A stretch of DNA of 64,000 nt from Fasciolopsis buskii (taxonomy: Eukaryota; Platyhelminthes; Trematoda; Plagiorchiida; Fasciolidae). Positions 24,965-39,197 of the stretch are shown in pieces (the first letter of the stretch is position 1; each line of letters opens with the position of its first letter). Under the pieces are notes generated by a model. It had not been told where the DNA came from, did no database searches, and saw nothing but the letters and a program-made list of their open reading frames with translations. Both the position numbers and the translations under genes were made by a program. The stretch covers positions 427,360-491,359 of the forward strand of contig LUCM01006241.1 in NCBI GenBank assembly GCA_008360955.1, given 5' to 3'.

Positions 24965-25574
24965 ATTTGATCTGATGGATTGTTTACAGATTATTTCACG
25001 GCAGTTGTGTGATCCGAAAGAAACCACTTTGGTCAGTCGGACTGAGCGAGAAACTAAACCGAACTGACCATTTAGAACATGTGGTAAGGAAAAACAGTTG
25101 AGTCAGTGAGTTTCATTCTAGTTTGGACTCGTACTTCTGAGTAGTGACGGTTTTTCTGTAGGTTACCTTGATGGTTAGTTAATAGACCTACGGCTGCACT
25201 TAATCCCGTCCAATGAACGACGACTTCCAAAACGAAATCAAACATAATGATTCTCGTGGTCCGAATTTGTTCCATCCTGTCCGTTGCGGTGCACCCCAGT
25301 CCAGTGGACGCTGCCGAGCGATGATTCCTTTTCTCCGGAACAAGTGCACCATTGTGGTACCTATATTAACTTTGTTTTTCTGAAGCCTCCCTAGTAAGAG
25401 CGAACAAACGTGATCGATCGCAGCAGTAATTGTCGGAGATAGAAGGATCACTGTATCACATATATTGTTCGCTGTATACCTTATAATATCCGGAAAATAT
25501 CACCATAGCATATGTGTATCATGTATTCTTTATCAGGTGATAGATTGGATCATGCCTGAATTTTCGTCCAATTT

Positions 25575-25755
25575 CTTTTCCTTCGCCTATTTGCTTTCAC
25601 TATTAATGAAACAACTCTCCACGGCATTTTCAGGAAGGCAGGGGAGACCGACCAACAAAGGGTTGCCTAAAGGAAAAGTTGACCGGCGGTGTCAGGATTC
25701 GAACGTGCTAACTTCACGTCCTAATAGCACGACATTATTTGTTTAGTCACCGCCG
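25575..25755 (-). repeat. tRNA-derived SINE, copy 5
   Basis: Plus-strand order TTTCACTATTAATGAAACAA, then CAGGAAGGCAGGGGAG, then GTTGACCGGCGGTGTCAGGA, then TTCGAACGTG is the reverse complement of the family. Lies about 0.6 kb from the previous SINE in the same orientation. Confidence 0.7.
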
Positions 25756-28087
25756 AATGCAGAAAATGGATTAGGGGTGTAGATGGAAAAACCTAATCGG
25801 TCACCATGCGATCATCAAATGTGAATCACATCAAAGCATACCCGATATCAGGCGATCACTGTTCCAGGCATAACCAGCGATTAAGATGAAGCTGGGCAGT
25901 GGACCAGACATCAAGACCTGACCGATTAGAGTAGCTCTTCGGTTTGCGGAATTTTACCAGTTCGTTCCCGAGTAAAACAATCGAACATGCAATCCTCGCC
26001 TGCTCCTAATTCCTCGATGTCCTGGATAAACATCTGGTTTGCTCGAATGCAAATTACCTCGTTGGTTGGTTGAATTTCTTGCGATGAGACATCAAGTTGT
26101 TCATATCTTGAATCCATTTTCATCATCAAAGTTGTCAGGCTGTGAGCCCCAAGTATGAACTGTCATCCGGAATCCCGTGGACGCTTGGCACAGTCAGGCC
26201 GAAGTCTTTGGACCACACACTAGTCTGCTGATTTACTATGCTTCTCGATCTGATCAAATGGGTATGACGACAAGAAATCGTATTATTCTAAAAGTAATGT
26301 TCGAATCCATAGGTTCTCTTGTTGCTTTTGACCGCATTCTGCATACCTTGGACAGAGAAAAGATATGCTGTTATCGACTGTCTGGTCTCTTTTTCATCAA
26401 AATTTGTTGAGAATGAAATAGAAGCAATTTGATAAGAAACCAGTTTTGGTATTATTTCGGATTCAAAGCAAAAATATTCCGGTGGGGAGAAAGTTATTTT
26501 TTTCGGATAGATCCGAAACGTGGTCGTCGCGCACACTTACGGGTATGAGCAGATTCGTTGGGTTCCTTGACTGTCAGCGTGTTTCCATACCATATACCAT
26601 AATTTAAATACTGGCGAGACCTTTAACCTTGAGTAGACCAAGTGTTATTTCTCGGGTTGATCGATTAGTCAACTGATAAATTTTGAGGGCTTGCCCTATT
26701 GGAACAAGCATTTGCTACCAAAAAGCATCTTGATTGGAATTAAATCCCATAGCTTCGATACTTACGCCATTTCCCACCAGGCTTCAGCCACGGAGAGCAA
26801 CTGTTCAACCGTGATCTACAATTCTTTTTCACCCACGGACAATGTTCCCGTCATGACTTACAACTTGATATTCGAAATTCTGAAACTTTAGTTGGGATAC
26901 CGCAAATGAGACAAACTAAAATCTTCTCCGAATTAAAAGCAAAATTCATTAAACTGGACTGGTCACATTGTGCTTATGCGAACTGGTTTCGAATTCAAAC
27001 GGCAAGCATGGACGAATCGATATAACTATTGGTATGAACTCTGTTCTCATGGACGACAGAAACAGTCATAGGTCACGTGCGGTCCGGTAAGAGAGATTTG
27101 TATCAACTTACAATCAATACTGGATGCTTTTGGATTTTCATTGCCCTCGTGACGTTGTCTAATACAAGACAAAATGTACAAACTGATGATAACATTAAGG
27201 TGTAGATGATGGGTCCACGAATCACACAGCGCAGTGTTCAACACTTTCCCTGCCTTTTGCACGTACAAACAAACAAACCAAAACTGTGAATGTCCAGGAA
27301 TGAAAAGTTTAAAAATCCTCGGACGGCTTGTGAGTAAAATTTAATGTGTTATTTCGTTCCGATGGTCTTTTCGTTTACTTTATTTGCATTGACCCCGTTC
27401 GGGACCGTCCTATTACGTGTTGATAATTCCACTTCGTGTATTGCCAGGACATCATTTGCGTTGTACTAGCCTCTGACTGTCAGTGCTGGTTTGCTAGAGT
27501 GAATGTCCAGCTGCCTGCCTGACTATCTGTAGCGGTAACAGCGGTGACGGAGCCGTTTGAGAACAACGCATTTCTTTGCTTTCTAGGTCATTATCCGTCG
27601 GGTCAGTACCATCAATGCCGGCCGTATGAATGAAACTTGGTACGGGTAGGTGAGAATTATTCTGACTTATTTAACAACCTCAACGACCGTGACAACAATT
27701 GAAGTAAAACGGGCGAGGAAACAGTCATCAAAAGGTGTAATCGGGTTTTCGATTCTCTGGTTCAACCAAAACAGCCACGATCACGGCTGATGATATTTCG
27801 TGTATTCTGTCTTACATTAACGCTAGCAATTTGGGCGTTAAGCAGAAACTAACCGAGTGACTGTGAAGAGTGGCGGGAGGCCATGTTGACCTTTTTATTC
27901 CCCTGAGCTTGCGGATGAATATAAGAGGGAAACTCGCAGCGCGTATGATGCACTGTTTCTAATTAGGAACGAGGCTATTCGAACGGAGATCGGATGTGGC
28001 CAGTTCGTGAGACAGCTCGGACTGTTCATTGGGTTAGAGCATTCCAGAATCGTTAATCGTTATTGACATTGAATGTTACAATGAATT
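25756..28087. other. Spacer, nothing recognised
   Basis: Short frames only. Around 27690-28010 the translation (VIKRCNRVFDSLVQPKQP in one frame) looks somewhat protein-like but has stops and no identity. Confidence 0.4.
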
Positions 28088-28248
28088 TCATGGCCGTTGT
28101 GGCTTTTGGACGTGAAGGTCGCGGGTTCGAGTCCTTCCACCGCCTGTCAACTTCCCCACTTGGCAGCCCTCTGTTGGCCGCGGCCTCCTTCCTGAAAATT
28201 GATGTACACATTCGTTTCATTAATAAAAGAAGTAAATGATAAAAAAAG
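28088..28248 (+). repeat. tRNA-derived SINE, copy 6
   Basis: Head CATGGCCGTTGTGGC, B box GCGGGTTCGAGTCCTTCCAC, body CTTCCCCACTTGGCAGCCCT and CCTTCCTGAAAATTGATGTA, and tail TTCATTAATAAAAGAAGTAAA followed by an A-rich end. One of the best preserved copies. Confidence 0.8.
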
Positions 28249-31200
28249 AATGTATGCATTCTAATATACTCGTTCTGCTTCAGTTCTTGAATACCCAATG
28301 CGGTGACAGACTGACCAACTTATCAGTCTATTTCGAACAGACTGCAATACAATTGTACCTTTCTTTATGCATATTTGTCGATTCGGTTCGTTTGAAACGT
28401 TCGAATTGTGCATTCGTGCATTTTCATTCAGGGTAGCGAGTATCGTGCACGTCACCCTAAGACATCTGGCGGATTGCATATAGAATTCGACTACCACTGA
28501 ACGGGTAGAGTGCGGTCAAACTTCGACGCAATAGCTTCCCGTGGATGGCAAATATCCGTTCTGTTCCCCATAGCGTCGAAGTTCAATCCAATGATTCCAA
28601 CTAAGTCCCAAACATTCAGGTGATATCATGTCCAGGGTCGGTTGACATACCGTTCTGATGGGACTGTAGGCGGTCGTGTAGACCCAGTGACCCGTTCGCT
28701 TCAACGGACGTGCCGTGTTCTGCAATATTCAAGTGGAGAAGGCACATGAGAACTCTTTTTGTTAGGAGTTATTCTACGAAGTCATCATTCAGCGGCCGGT
28801 AGCTCAGTCATACAACGGTTCTTGCTTTTCAATCATACCCTTTAACTGATTTATTCCCGGTGTGATCCTCAGACCAGGGGAGTTTGGAAAGCAACCTAAC
28901 CTGCACTCCACTTGTTCTATTGGAAGTAAAGAAAAAACAAATCCATCGGAAAATATAGGATCTGTTTGATTCTAACCACTCACGTCCCACTGCAGCTGTC
29001 GCGTGTACAAATCGTTGAATGGGAGGGCCTTGTTTCATTGTTTTACAGGTTGATTCGATTTTGCCGACTTGAGTTTTACGTGATCCGCGGCAAAAATGTC
29101 CTGACCGTTGGTCAGTGCAATTATCTCCAACACTATGCGACAATGATTTGGCCTTATTGAATCACGTCTGCTTTCGTTTTGTGACTAATATACCACATTA
29201 TTTTGGAGCCACATCAAACTATTCAGAATTGTATGATCCAGCTGGTCCATTAGACCGAAGCATGCATAACCCTGGAACGTGATTCTTCTTGTGTGGGCAC
29301 ATTTGTGCGCGCGTACGGCAAATTGCACAAACAGCCTGTGCATCGTTCTACATTCCACGAATTATTACGGTCTTATGAAACGGGGCTAATCTGACCCAGT
29401 TCCGAATAGTTTTAACCTAAATCCGAACAGCATAGCATAATTCCGAAATAACGAAAAAAATGGTATAGTGTATGTAAGACCACAGTTCCTTTCACTGAAA
29501 CGTCCTTTTTAAGATTATTTTGGCTGCTACAATTTGAGGGTCACGTGACTCATGATAGACTGTCCACCTAATCCACACAGAAACGGCCAGCAAGGGGATC
29601 ACAATCGGATTTGTGTGTGTCAGTCGCCTCGACAGATATTCTCGAAACTACTATTTTCTACTTGAATTTATCCCCTAACATAGCAGAGTTACGTGGCATA
29701 GTTTGTACGGAAATCGACCTTAGTGTATCACAACGTGTTCATATCAAGGACTAAGGCGACCGATGATAAATTTCCATTCGATATTACCCTTCAGTTGTAA
29801 TGTAAAAGCAAATACAACTGATACCCATTTTCGGACATGAAAATTCGGTCATCCGTCCTGGCTACATTCTCTTTTCAAAGGGTTAGTTTGTGCATCGATT
29901 CAGTGATACTAGTCGGATATAAGTTCGGAGTGACAAGCCTTCTAACCACGTAGTTAAAAAGTCGGATACTTTTGCACGCACGTTTTACTTGGTTCTTTTC
30001 TCCTCCACCTGTTATTTGTTTATGTTTCGCTAGACTTGATTCTCTGTTCCCACGCATGGGTGTGCGTGCAGAGGAGAAAAGGGGGACGGGTGGGTAGAAT
30101 CGTACGACTCTTAGGGCGACATTGTTGTCGTGGTTTATTTTTCCCTTTTATGCTCAAAATGATGAAAGTAACTGTAGCTTGGCCTAAATTCATCTCGTTT
30201 TGCCTCGCATTGATTAGTCGCGCAGCGCGGCAGTTTTCTAGTCATATGATTGAAGTGTCATCTATTGCCACGAATGGACTACTTAGTCCATTAACGGTTT
30301 GCAGCAAACAAGTCTACGGGAAAACGTAAACACATGAGTCCGTGTTCACGCACGAGTCAAGTCTCGGGAACGACTTTATGCACCCGGCTGTCGATGACCA
30401 TTTCATTTTGCCAATGGTTTATCATTGGTCACCGGTCATTTTTATCTGATGAAACGTAAAGGGAGTCGAGCCGGGTAAGCCTAGTTATAGCCACTTTCTT
30501 GAAACTCTAATCCAATGAAGTCGCACTGCCTCACCAACAAGTGATCATCCAATGTTGATTTTCCCAAACCGTTGCCAGTAGCGAGTTCCACAGCTTGGTC
30601 GTTCTCCTGGAGAGTCGATAAACCAGCGGCAATCTAGTAAACTCCATTTTTTCAGTATGATTGCATGTCCTCTGGTTCGGCTACAGCCGCGGAATGAGAT
30701 TTCAGCCTGTAGCTTCAATACCAATTATCCCCGGGAGATGAGTCTAACAGAAACAAGGTCACTACTACAACGGCGATCCGTCTCAGGAAGACGCTCACAA
30801 ACCAGAGAGAGTGAGGACCACTCCAATTTACAGTCTGTTGGCAATATAACGTGGCCGTCCATATCGCTGATTAACCATTTAATATTATACCGACTTTTAC
30901 TTGCCATAACAGCAGCCTAGGAAACCACACCGATAACAGAAAAGAATCAAAACCTCATGAGTCCCAACAGCAAAAGCCCTTGAATGAATCTGCGTCCGTG
31001 GTAAGTGTCTGAATGTCATTGTGGTACATGAGTAGCAAACTGACCCGCTTTCCGACTGCAGAGTGATTCAGATGACTGTGCAAGACAGGCTGTTTATCTT
31101 TTAAGTTGAGTTGTATTGTCACAACCACAATTGTTCAGTGGTCAGTCAGGAAGCTCTCCCAGTAAACGGAGTGTCGCAATTTCGACTCCCGGATTGCCGG

Positions 31201-32066
31201 CGAGCGTAAGTCAATTTCCAATAACACCGCCTGATTCACTTTTCTTCTCTCAGTGCCTCTAGCCATAAAATTGCATTCCTGTGACTAGGTGCACACCTAA
31301 TAGTAGACAGCGATTTTAAATCACTGTCATAATCATAAAACCATTTGCCCGGGGATTTGGACAGATCAAGGCGCCTTAGAGAAATCTTGCCGGGATAAAA
31401 TTCAGCTTAGTTGACTTGATTCGTCGTAGAATATGACGCAAGTTGAGTAGGATTTCGCATACTCAATGAATGAAACAGACTTGCTATTGTTATTCCTCCT
31501 TTTATTTTTGCCCCCAAGTACAGTCGGGGACATCCGGTGATTTCGTATCATCCACACGAATGTGACAGTGGATGTCACTGCACTGAAACCATTGCGTTTC
31601 TCCAATCGTAATTCTCATCTCATCTCCATCTTGGTCGCAGACAACGTTAGATCGAACACGGTTTAGCCACGTGCTTAGCATGTGTGTGTGGTCAGGACCA
31701 CGCGGCACGAGGAATGGACGGTCAGCCGACAAGCCAACAGACAATCGGAAAAACGATCCGACCAAGTAACCAACGCACCAACCAGTCTGAACATTGCAGC
31801 CAGACAGTCAGCCAAATGTTCGTGACGAATGTCGAAAGCTGGGTCAGGGCGGGGGCATTCTTGTCCCAAATCTGGCCGTGCCGGTGTGTGTTTGTGTACG
31901 CACGTGCGTATTCATTTGGCTGGATTGTCTCGTGCGTGCGCGCGCATGTACATCCGCCGGGTTGGCACGTGGGACGCGTGCCGCCGCGCACGAACTGCTT
32001 TCCGGACATTCGTGCATGCACGTACACATGCGAGGGGGCACTAACTCACGCGAGCAAAACACGTGC

Positions 32067-32084
32067 TGTCTCTCTCTCTCTCTG
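32067..32084 (+). repeat. (CT)n microsatellite
   Basis: TGTCTCTCTCTCTCTCTGAT, inside the ORF-dense GC-richer patch. Confidence 0.8.
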
Positions 32085-32959
32085 ATCAAACCCGTCAGTG
32101 TGCCGTCCGCGGTTTGCTCGCATCGTCAGTTCCGCTCGCTCGTTGGTTTGTGCATTTATCCCTTTGCTTGTCTGTCCGTCTCTCTATCACTACTCGTCCA
32201 CCGATAAACCAGGCAAGTAGCTCGACCTTCCATCCGTCCCTCCAAACGCATGAAAATAGATGCACACACGCATACACATGGCAAGACCGAAGCAACGGGA
32301 TGAAACGACAGAGCGCTTGTGATGGCCTAAGACTAAGGCAAACTATGGTCCGAGCCTGGGGCGTGCTCTGTGACCCAATCTATCAGCTATTCGGTCATTT
32401 AATGAACATCCCTTCACTCGTTTTGGTTGATTCTGGCTTAGATGAAGTGGCATTGCAAACCACCACCTGCATTGCCCACTGTCATCTCTGCCACCGCTGG
32501 CACGTACACCGCTAGGCCTGGTGACACCGAGAGAAATTGATAGGTGATGGTAACAATCCGGCGGTTCTCCGTTGGGATGTGGAAGGCGTAGAGCAGCGTA
32601 CTGTGAGAGGCTTAACACCAAGGCAAACGGTCTGTAACACCAATTGAAGCTGAGTCTATTTATACCAATCATAGTACCAGGGAGAAACTCTTCGAAGAAG
32701 AAGGAAAAAGAAAAGGTTAGGTGGAAAGGAAAAACGATGTTATACGTTCTACCATACGACTTGGGAGACTGATAAATTCGCCCGTTTGTCAAAATGTGAA
32801 AACCACCGATTCTGTTGGAAAATCCAAGCCAAGCTAAGGCGCCACTTACTTTTCTAGTGTGCTGTACCCATCCGGGCACCAGACCATGTCGATTGGGTAT
32901 GGGTACTTTGGAAGTTGATGTACTTTTTTCTTACCGCAAGCATTTTGGTATCGTTTGGG

Positions 32960-33130
32960 TTGTTTTTTGAGTCTAATCATATTCCAGCTTCTCCGAATGT
33001 GGGACTCGAATCATCGACTGAACGCGGCGTTGCTTCAGTCTTTTTGGCACTTACCATTTTTACTTATTACGGGATGCGGGAAGTGTTCGGTGATGGGAGA
33101 ATCCGGACCAGCAGCGCTCACGCTCAGAGG
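32960..33130 (-). repeat. Possible degenerate tRNA-like repeat
   Basis: Plus-strand text GGTGATGGGAGAATCCGGAC followed by CTCACGCTCAGAGGCCAC follows the pattern of the SINE head (GGTGGGAGGATTCGAACCCG, then a TTCAC...GCCAC end), and GGGACTCGAATCATCGAC upstream is a second B-box-like string. Too diverged to be sure it belongs to the SINE family. Confidence 0.25.
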
Positions 33131-34944
33131 CCACAATGTTGATCGATTGACTGTGACCAGTCGTACGATGAAAGCGCATCAATGACGCGCAAACGCAGAC
33201 GTTCACAGGGCATACGCAGAACATACACTGATCTATCCAATACCGTACTAAATGCATACTTCAGCCTGGGAGTACTTATGGCTAACAGCCTTGAGTTAAA
33301 AAACTCGTCTTTTTTCATTGGATGTTCCTACAACAGTACTTGAACAATACTTTGCAGACAGTGGCGATCGAAAGCGGGAAGTTGTCGAGTGTAAACCAAC
33401 AGAATTAGGAATCGATCCTCTCTTTTTAAGCGTACCAGAAACACGAGATGATCCTAAAAATGAAACAAGTTAAACGGTAGGGAAAAAATCATAGTGGATC
33501 CTGTGAGAAGACAGAGGTTAATTTCAAACACCGAAATGCATCATGAGGTTTGTCAATAAGATCAACATTTTTTCCCTTCCAAACTGGGGAGCTCTAGTGT
33601 CAGAGTGCAAGAATTGATAAATCAGCAATTAAAAACACATGTTTGTAATACACCATCAGCTTTCTAAACGTGAGGAACAAATATGAAAACCTGCCTGATT
33701 TTTGTCACTCGCATTTGACCTAGTTGGCCATGGAAATGTATGAATTAGAACTAAGTCAACGTAACGAGCAGAGGGATCCTTGTGAAATCATCGTGTGACA
33801 GTTGATAGCATTGCGAGGTCGTCCAGTTGTCCGCTGAACCGAACACGATGGGTACATAAAATTGTTTAAGGGTTATCGATTGTAGGCTATCGAAGGGTAA
33901 GGCGACTACTGGTTACTCATTTCCTTCAGATTATCATTCAAACAACTGGAACTTCCATCTGGATTCCAAGGACACCCGAGAAAAACGTCGTCAATGTATT
34001 GACAAACGATTACATTCGGGAAAATACGGATCGCGTTATCCTCAACCGAAGAAGAAGGATGTTTCATTGGAAAATTGTAGAGTGACCTGAGAACTAAACC
34101 GCTGCCAAAGGCTATTGAGACTGAAATAAAGGTCATGCAAGATATTCAAGATAACATGTCGGTACCGTCACCAAGGGGCATTTGAAGAGAAATGCAGCGA
34201 CTGACGGTTCAGGTAAACAGACCATACAGTGAGGTAACCGCCGTCAAATGCAGAAGCTGGTGAATGCCGAATAAAGTTTCCATCATCAGGAGTAAAACCG
34301 ACGTCTTTTGGGCAAGACTCTTGGGATCGGAGCATTGAACTTTATTTAACAAAACTTAAGAAGGATGTTCACATATATTCTTTGGGGAGTCGAGTCAAGG
34401 TGGTAGTTATGGAATTCCTTCTTGTGAACGAGCCCCTGATTTTAATTCACTTCTCAGATCTTAAGAAGTAATCAAATTATAATTGTTTGGATATTAGCAA
34501 CCATGACTTGCATAGCTAATGAAGTACTCAACCGAATAGACACATCACACCATGCTAGGTCAGACTTCTTCCAATAGACTCGTAGTACTCTATGATGATG
34601 TTCTTTCATCTTAGTTATTTCTTACATTCGTAATCCTACTGTCATCTGACCGGCTGAGTGTTTAAAGAAAACAAATGACGTTGTTTTACGCCACTCCGTT
34701 TGCCATGAAGTTGCCTGTGGCAGATTTAAAGAACAAACAACCACATCATATCTCGTGCAGAGTTTGTCCATGATATAATCGGAGGCGACTGTAGTAATTG
34801 TACTTGAAATCGTGGTACGAACTTTATACGCTTGCAATGAATCACGGAGACGGATTACCAATAGGTACTGAATTGACATCGACCCAAGCTGTGCAGCCGA
34901 AGACAATGAGAAGCCCACATTTGGGCTTCACTTACAATTCATGG

Positions 34945-35078
34945 ATTCATATACAAAATAAGGTAAATCCCGATTGGTGGAATGCGTTCCGACCAATGAA
35001 ATTAGAGGGATGTTTGAACATCACGACGGCTTCACGCCGCAGGCTTCGACGAAGCTGTACCCGACTGCATCACGTGAC
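34945..35078 (+). repeat. Interspersed repeat family A, internally deleted copy
   Basis: Matches copy 2 at CATATACAAAATAAGGTAAATCCCGATTGGTGGAATG in broken form, then TTTGAACATCACGAC, CTGTACCCGACTGCATC and the terminal ATCACGTGACT. The block carrying GGTTCTCATTGGGTAGTTGT is missing or replaced. Confidence 0.5.
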
Positions 35079-38000
35079 TTCCACTTAGACTCATCGCAAC
35101 AACGCTAAGTCGTCGAAATCTGGTGCTTCGTTCCGTCACACTCCCCCAGGAACTCATCCTAACTTCCGGTTTGTCTGCTGGCACGGTGGACTTTCTAGAA
35201 TCTCTGCTGCCTCATGTTTAGCTCATTTAGAGATTCCGAAAGACTGTGTTGACTTAACGCCACTCCAGTCATGATGTGGAATGTTCATTTTGTTGAACAT
35301 CAAGCCACTGGTTTGTTTATCTATAATTCTTCTGTTCATTTCTCCTGCTCCAGGGCTACTGGGCCGACGTTATTTGGCCGAAATTTAAGCTCATATGCCT
35401 AGAAATACAATTCACTATAGGACATGGAGTTTGGGAGTACTGGCTTTCAACAGTACAGAAAAAGGGGGATGAGTCAAAGACAAAAGACCTGATGCTTTTA
35501 ACTTTTGGGAAGCTCCCGAGGACTGAATCTTCGAAAACTGGTATCGGATCATTATGAATGACGATTAGGTAGGGAGGTAAGTCATGATTCCCAATCAAAA
35601 ACATAATACTGCAGATCGCGATACTGTTCATTATTTCAACGGAAGACAGTTAAAGTTCATTAATAATCCAAAGGTGCCAAACTGTTTGCGGTTCCACTCT
35701 CCTGTTAAAGGTTATTTCTCATCATTGGATTGAAAGCTGTCATAAGGTAGATCATGTTCACGTGATCTATGTCTCTCAGGGTCATTGCGAAAACCACCGG
35801 CTGAGAACATCAGGGCAATTATCGACAGTACATGCCGAATCACCATGTATTTAACTGTGGTAACGGGCAGTTGACAGAACAGATCCTACTGAACAATCAA
35901 AGATAGTGCCTCACTGATATTCAGCGTACCGTAAGTGGCTATCGCAGTTAGTCCCTGGTATAAACCCAACCGAATGTCACATTAATATTCACAACCCGGT
36001 CTGCGATCGATCGTAGCGATGCAAAAAACGGAATTATCTTGACCTGCTGGAATGGTTCCATCTTCGGATTTTTCACTCTTAAACAGCAAGGAGAGCACGA
36101 CAATTGAAAACTACGTCAGGCATATGCATGTTTAATAAATAGACAAAAATCACATTGGCCGGTCTCTGTGACTCTGGTTACCTAGTTTGCATTTGTACGC
36201 ACCGGAGAATCTGTGTCGTATTCAGTTGCACGATTTGCACGTCTACTTGTCACATGTAGTTTATCTGAAGTCAATCCTTATGTAAGTTGGGAATAAGAGG
36301 ATAGAAGAAGAGCGAACAATGTTACTCGGTCTTTCGCAGAGAAACATTTATAATGATTTTGAAAGCCAGTACTGACCTTAGCTCAGGTTCTTGGTTTCAT
36401 GGGCTCTGATCCGTATGTCTGACGTTCAGTTTGCAAATGACTAATTGCCAGCCAGGGTGACATCGTCAGTAAGTGTGCGACTGGTGATGCTCGGCTGTAT
36501 TCGTAGGTTTCCACTAGTTCTGACCTTGAAACTCTTCGACGACTTTGGTCTGGCAAATGGGAGTTTGTCTTTCCATTTTACTAACTCGATCTATGAACCT
36601 AAAGGAATGACTTTGGCCTAAGTACTTCGATCCCTTCAACGACATCCATTGTGAACATGTTTGGGCGTTCTAAAAGACTTTTGGATGTAAGTTCTCAAAC
36701 AATGTGCCAAAAGAACTCGACCAACTGGATCTAAGCTTTCATAGTATCCAAATACAACCAATAGAACTGTCACGTACACAGTGTGAACGCGGCGCAGTCG
36801 ATGCCACCGAGTTAATTCAGATCCATTTGGAGAGCACTAAGCAAGACACAAGTTTGAAGCTCTGCAGAAAGTGTGTTTGCGTGTATGGGTGCGCATACAT
36901 GTATTGTTTGGTGCCAGATATGCGAAAACATTTAAACGAGAGCCACAACTTCGTTCTAGATGCGTGACTGAAGTACGCTTGTTCTCAAGACCTGTCCCAG
37001 GGGGTCCAATATTCACATTTAGTCGATTCATAATTGTTCGTTTATCCGGAGATCAGAGCCCATATGAATGGGGCTATAATCCCTTTATTGCCGGAGCCGA
37101 ATTCTGTGCTGTTTGTGGATACGAAAACCTCAGTTTGATATCAGCTGCTCCCGGATTGGCCAGGAAGGATCTGTGACCTTGCCTTGAGGTCACTGATCAG
37201 TACCAATACAGAATAAACGAATGGCTTCTACTGATTAACTGAGCATTATGATGGAATATGACAAATGATATATTTTTCCCTCGTTGATTGTTATTTTATG
37301 AATCTATTTCATTTATTTTTACTGTATATATGACAGAGATAACCAAAATACTTCAGCAACACATGACCCGGTTTCATATTCGTTAATGTACATCGGGTAT
37401 ACATACCCACCACTGTCCTGTTCAGTCATCCGTATACTCATAAACTCCCACAATGGTTTTATCAACAGAATCAAATGTGAATATTTAGTAATGTGCGTGA
37501 ATGGCCCATTTGTGCATCATTGTGGCGAGTTGTGGAAATTTTCCGTTGTTACAAGAGTGAATTTCCTATGCTTCCGATTACTACAAACTAAAACTTGATC
37601 CCGCAGTCGGATTCGGATGCATCCTACGATCCCTGCCGCGGTCACACCCAAGTTGAGTGGCATATGCAGCCCGTGCGACTGTTTGCTCACTCCTGCCCGG
37701 AACTACCAAATCTAACAAATGGTCTACGGCCAGAAACGCTGATGTTCACTTATGTGCAGTATGTGCCCAAGAAATCGAATCGGATGACAATCTTGATGAC
37801 TCCCATGCGGACACATTTCAGTAGTACCGTCAAGTTAGAAGCAGGAGAATAAAGAATGTGCAGACAAGTTGGACATTCCAGGTTGGATTTAAGTGAAAAT
37901 TCTATCACCAGTTGATAGCCGGTCTTCAAACGGTACTGAATCGTTATTATCCTAGCGTTTCTCGAGACTTGGTAGTTTTTGAAACAATGCCATTGCAGGG

Positions 38001-39099
38001 GCGCGCACAATACCTTTTACATGTATTTTAACTTCATTTTATTTCATGAACTGCATACTACTATTTCTGGCAATCTGCCTCGACAATGGCGAATATCTGC
38101 ATGCGACTGATGAATATTTCTGTCTCACTAAAACCACCGATTCGTTATTATCATTATGGTCTAATGGCGTCAGTATCTCGGTCACCATGTCGAATTCCAT
38201 GTCTGATAGAACCGACAGTTTGCATTTTCTTCATTGTAGACTGGGAATTGTTATTTTCGCAATATCGTCTATTAGGCCGAGAATGCATGCGAAAAAGCTT
38301 ACTCCTCGCGGTTGAAGTTTGCATTCACCAAGCCAGTTGCATTGTTTCTCTTCGTTTAACCACATTTATTGATGTTGGTGTCTCGTGGTCTTTCGTTCCT
38401 CCTCAGTCGCCCAGTTTGGTGAACTGTTTGCTTGCTAAAACTTGTACATGTTATCTTTAACTTTGAAACACCATTCACTTCAGATCGCACAGTTTGGACT
38501 TTCATGTTTAATTTCCTTAGAAGGCAAAATGAATTCGGCTACAGGTTGTACCAAAGCGCCGAGTTTGCGATGTTTGCATCCGATCAGAGCACAACTAAAC
38601 CATTTCAGTGTCTTCGGTGTGTCTGCATACCAGCTCTGCTTCCGTCTGCTAACCAATGGTGGCGACTCGGGAGCTCCAGAAGTGAATGTTCCCGCGACGT
38701 CTTCGGTCCAAACATACTCGTCTAATGATGCTTTTATCTCCTTATTGCGTCTATGTACGACAGTCTTGTAAATGGAGTCTGATTTGATTTCAAATTGACG
38801 AGATCACCTTGTTGTCTTCAACTAAAATGTCTTTGGTCAAATCTACTCCAGTCCTGCTGGTAATTCGCATTCTTCCTTGACTGATCACAGCGCTTCTACA
38901 GCAATTCTCGCGAAACAAATCATGTTAATTCGGTTACAGTGAAAAGCTTCATGTGGTCAGAATATCAGTGCTCAGTGCAAGTTTAAATATCCTTGAAATG
39001 ATTATCCTACTTTATTGGTCTCAAGAGCCTTCCAGTTTCTCAGACATCTTCAGAGCATTTCTCAACGCTTACCTTGGTAGACTCCTGTAAGAAGTTCTT

Positions 39100-39124
39100 A
39101 TATATATATATATATATATATATA
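39100..39124 (+). repeat. (TA)n microsatellite
   Basis: Pure TA run about 75 bases before the tandem duplication. Confidence 0.9.
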
Positions 39125-39197
39125 GGTTTCTTATGTATATATGAGTCACACATAGGATTCAGAAGCCATTTCTGACAGCCAATGTGCAAAGACAACA

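Larger units (their letters stand above)
28249..39197. other. Long spacer with an ORF-dense, GC-richer patch at 31.7-32.9 kb
   Basis: From about 31680 to 32520 the sequence is visibly richer in C and G, with CACGTG and GCGTGCGCGC strings, and is open in three or more frames on both strands (up to 178 codons at 32343-32879 minus, 150 codons at 32063-32515 plus). No known domain is seen in any. It could be promoter/first-exon DNA or simply GC-rich spacer. Family A (34945) and a possible tRNA-like repeat (32960) are the only other elements. Confidence 0.4.

Noticed and set aside
3850..36600. Loose similarity among 3.9, 9.2 and 36.5 kb around TTTGACCTTGAAATT-like strings
   Set aside because: Shared stretches are too short and interrupted to define a repeat by eye.
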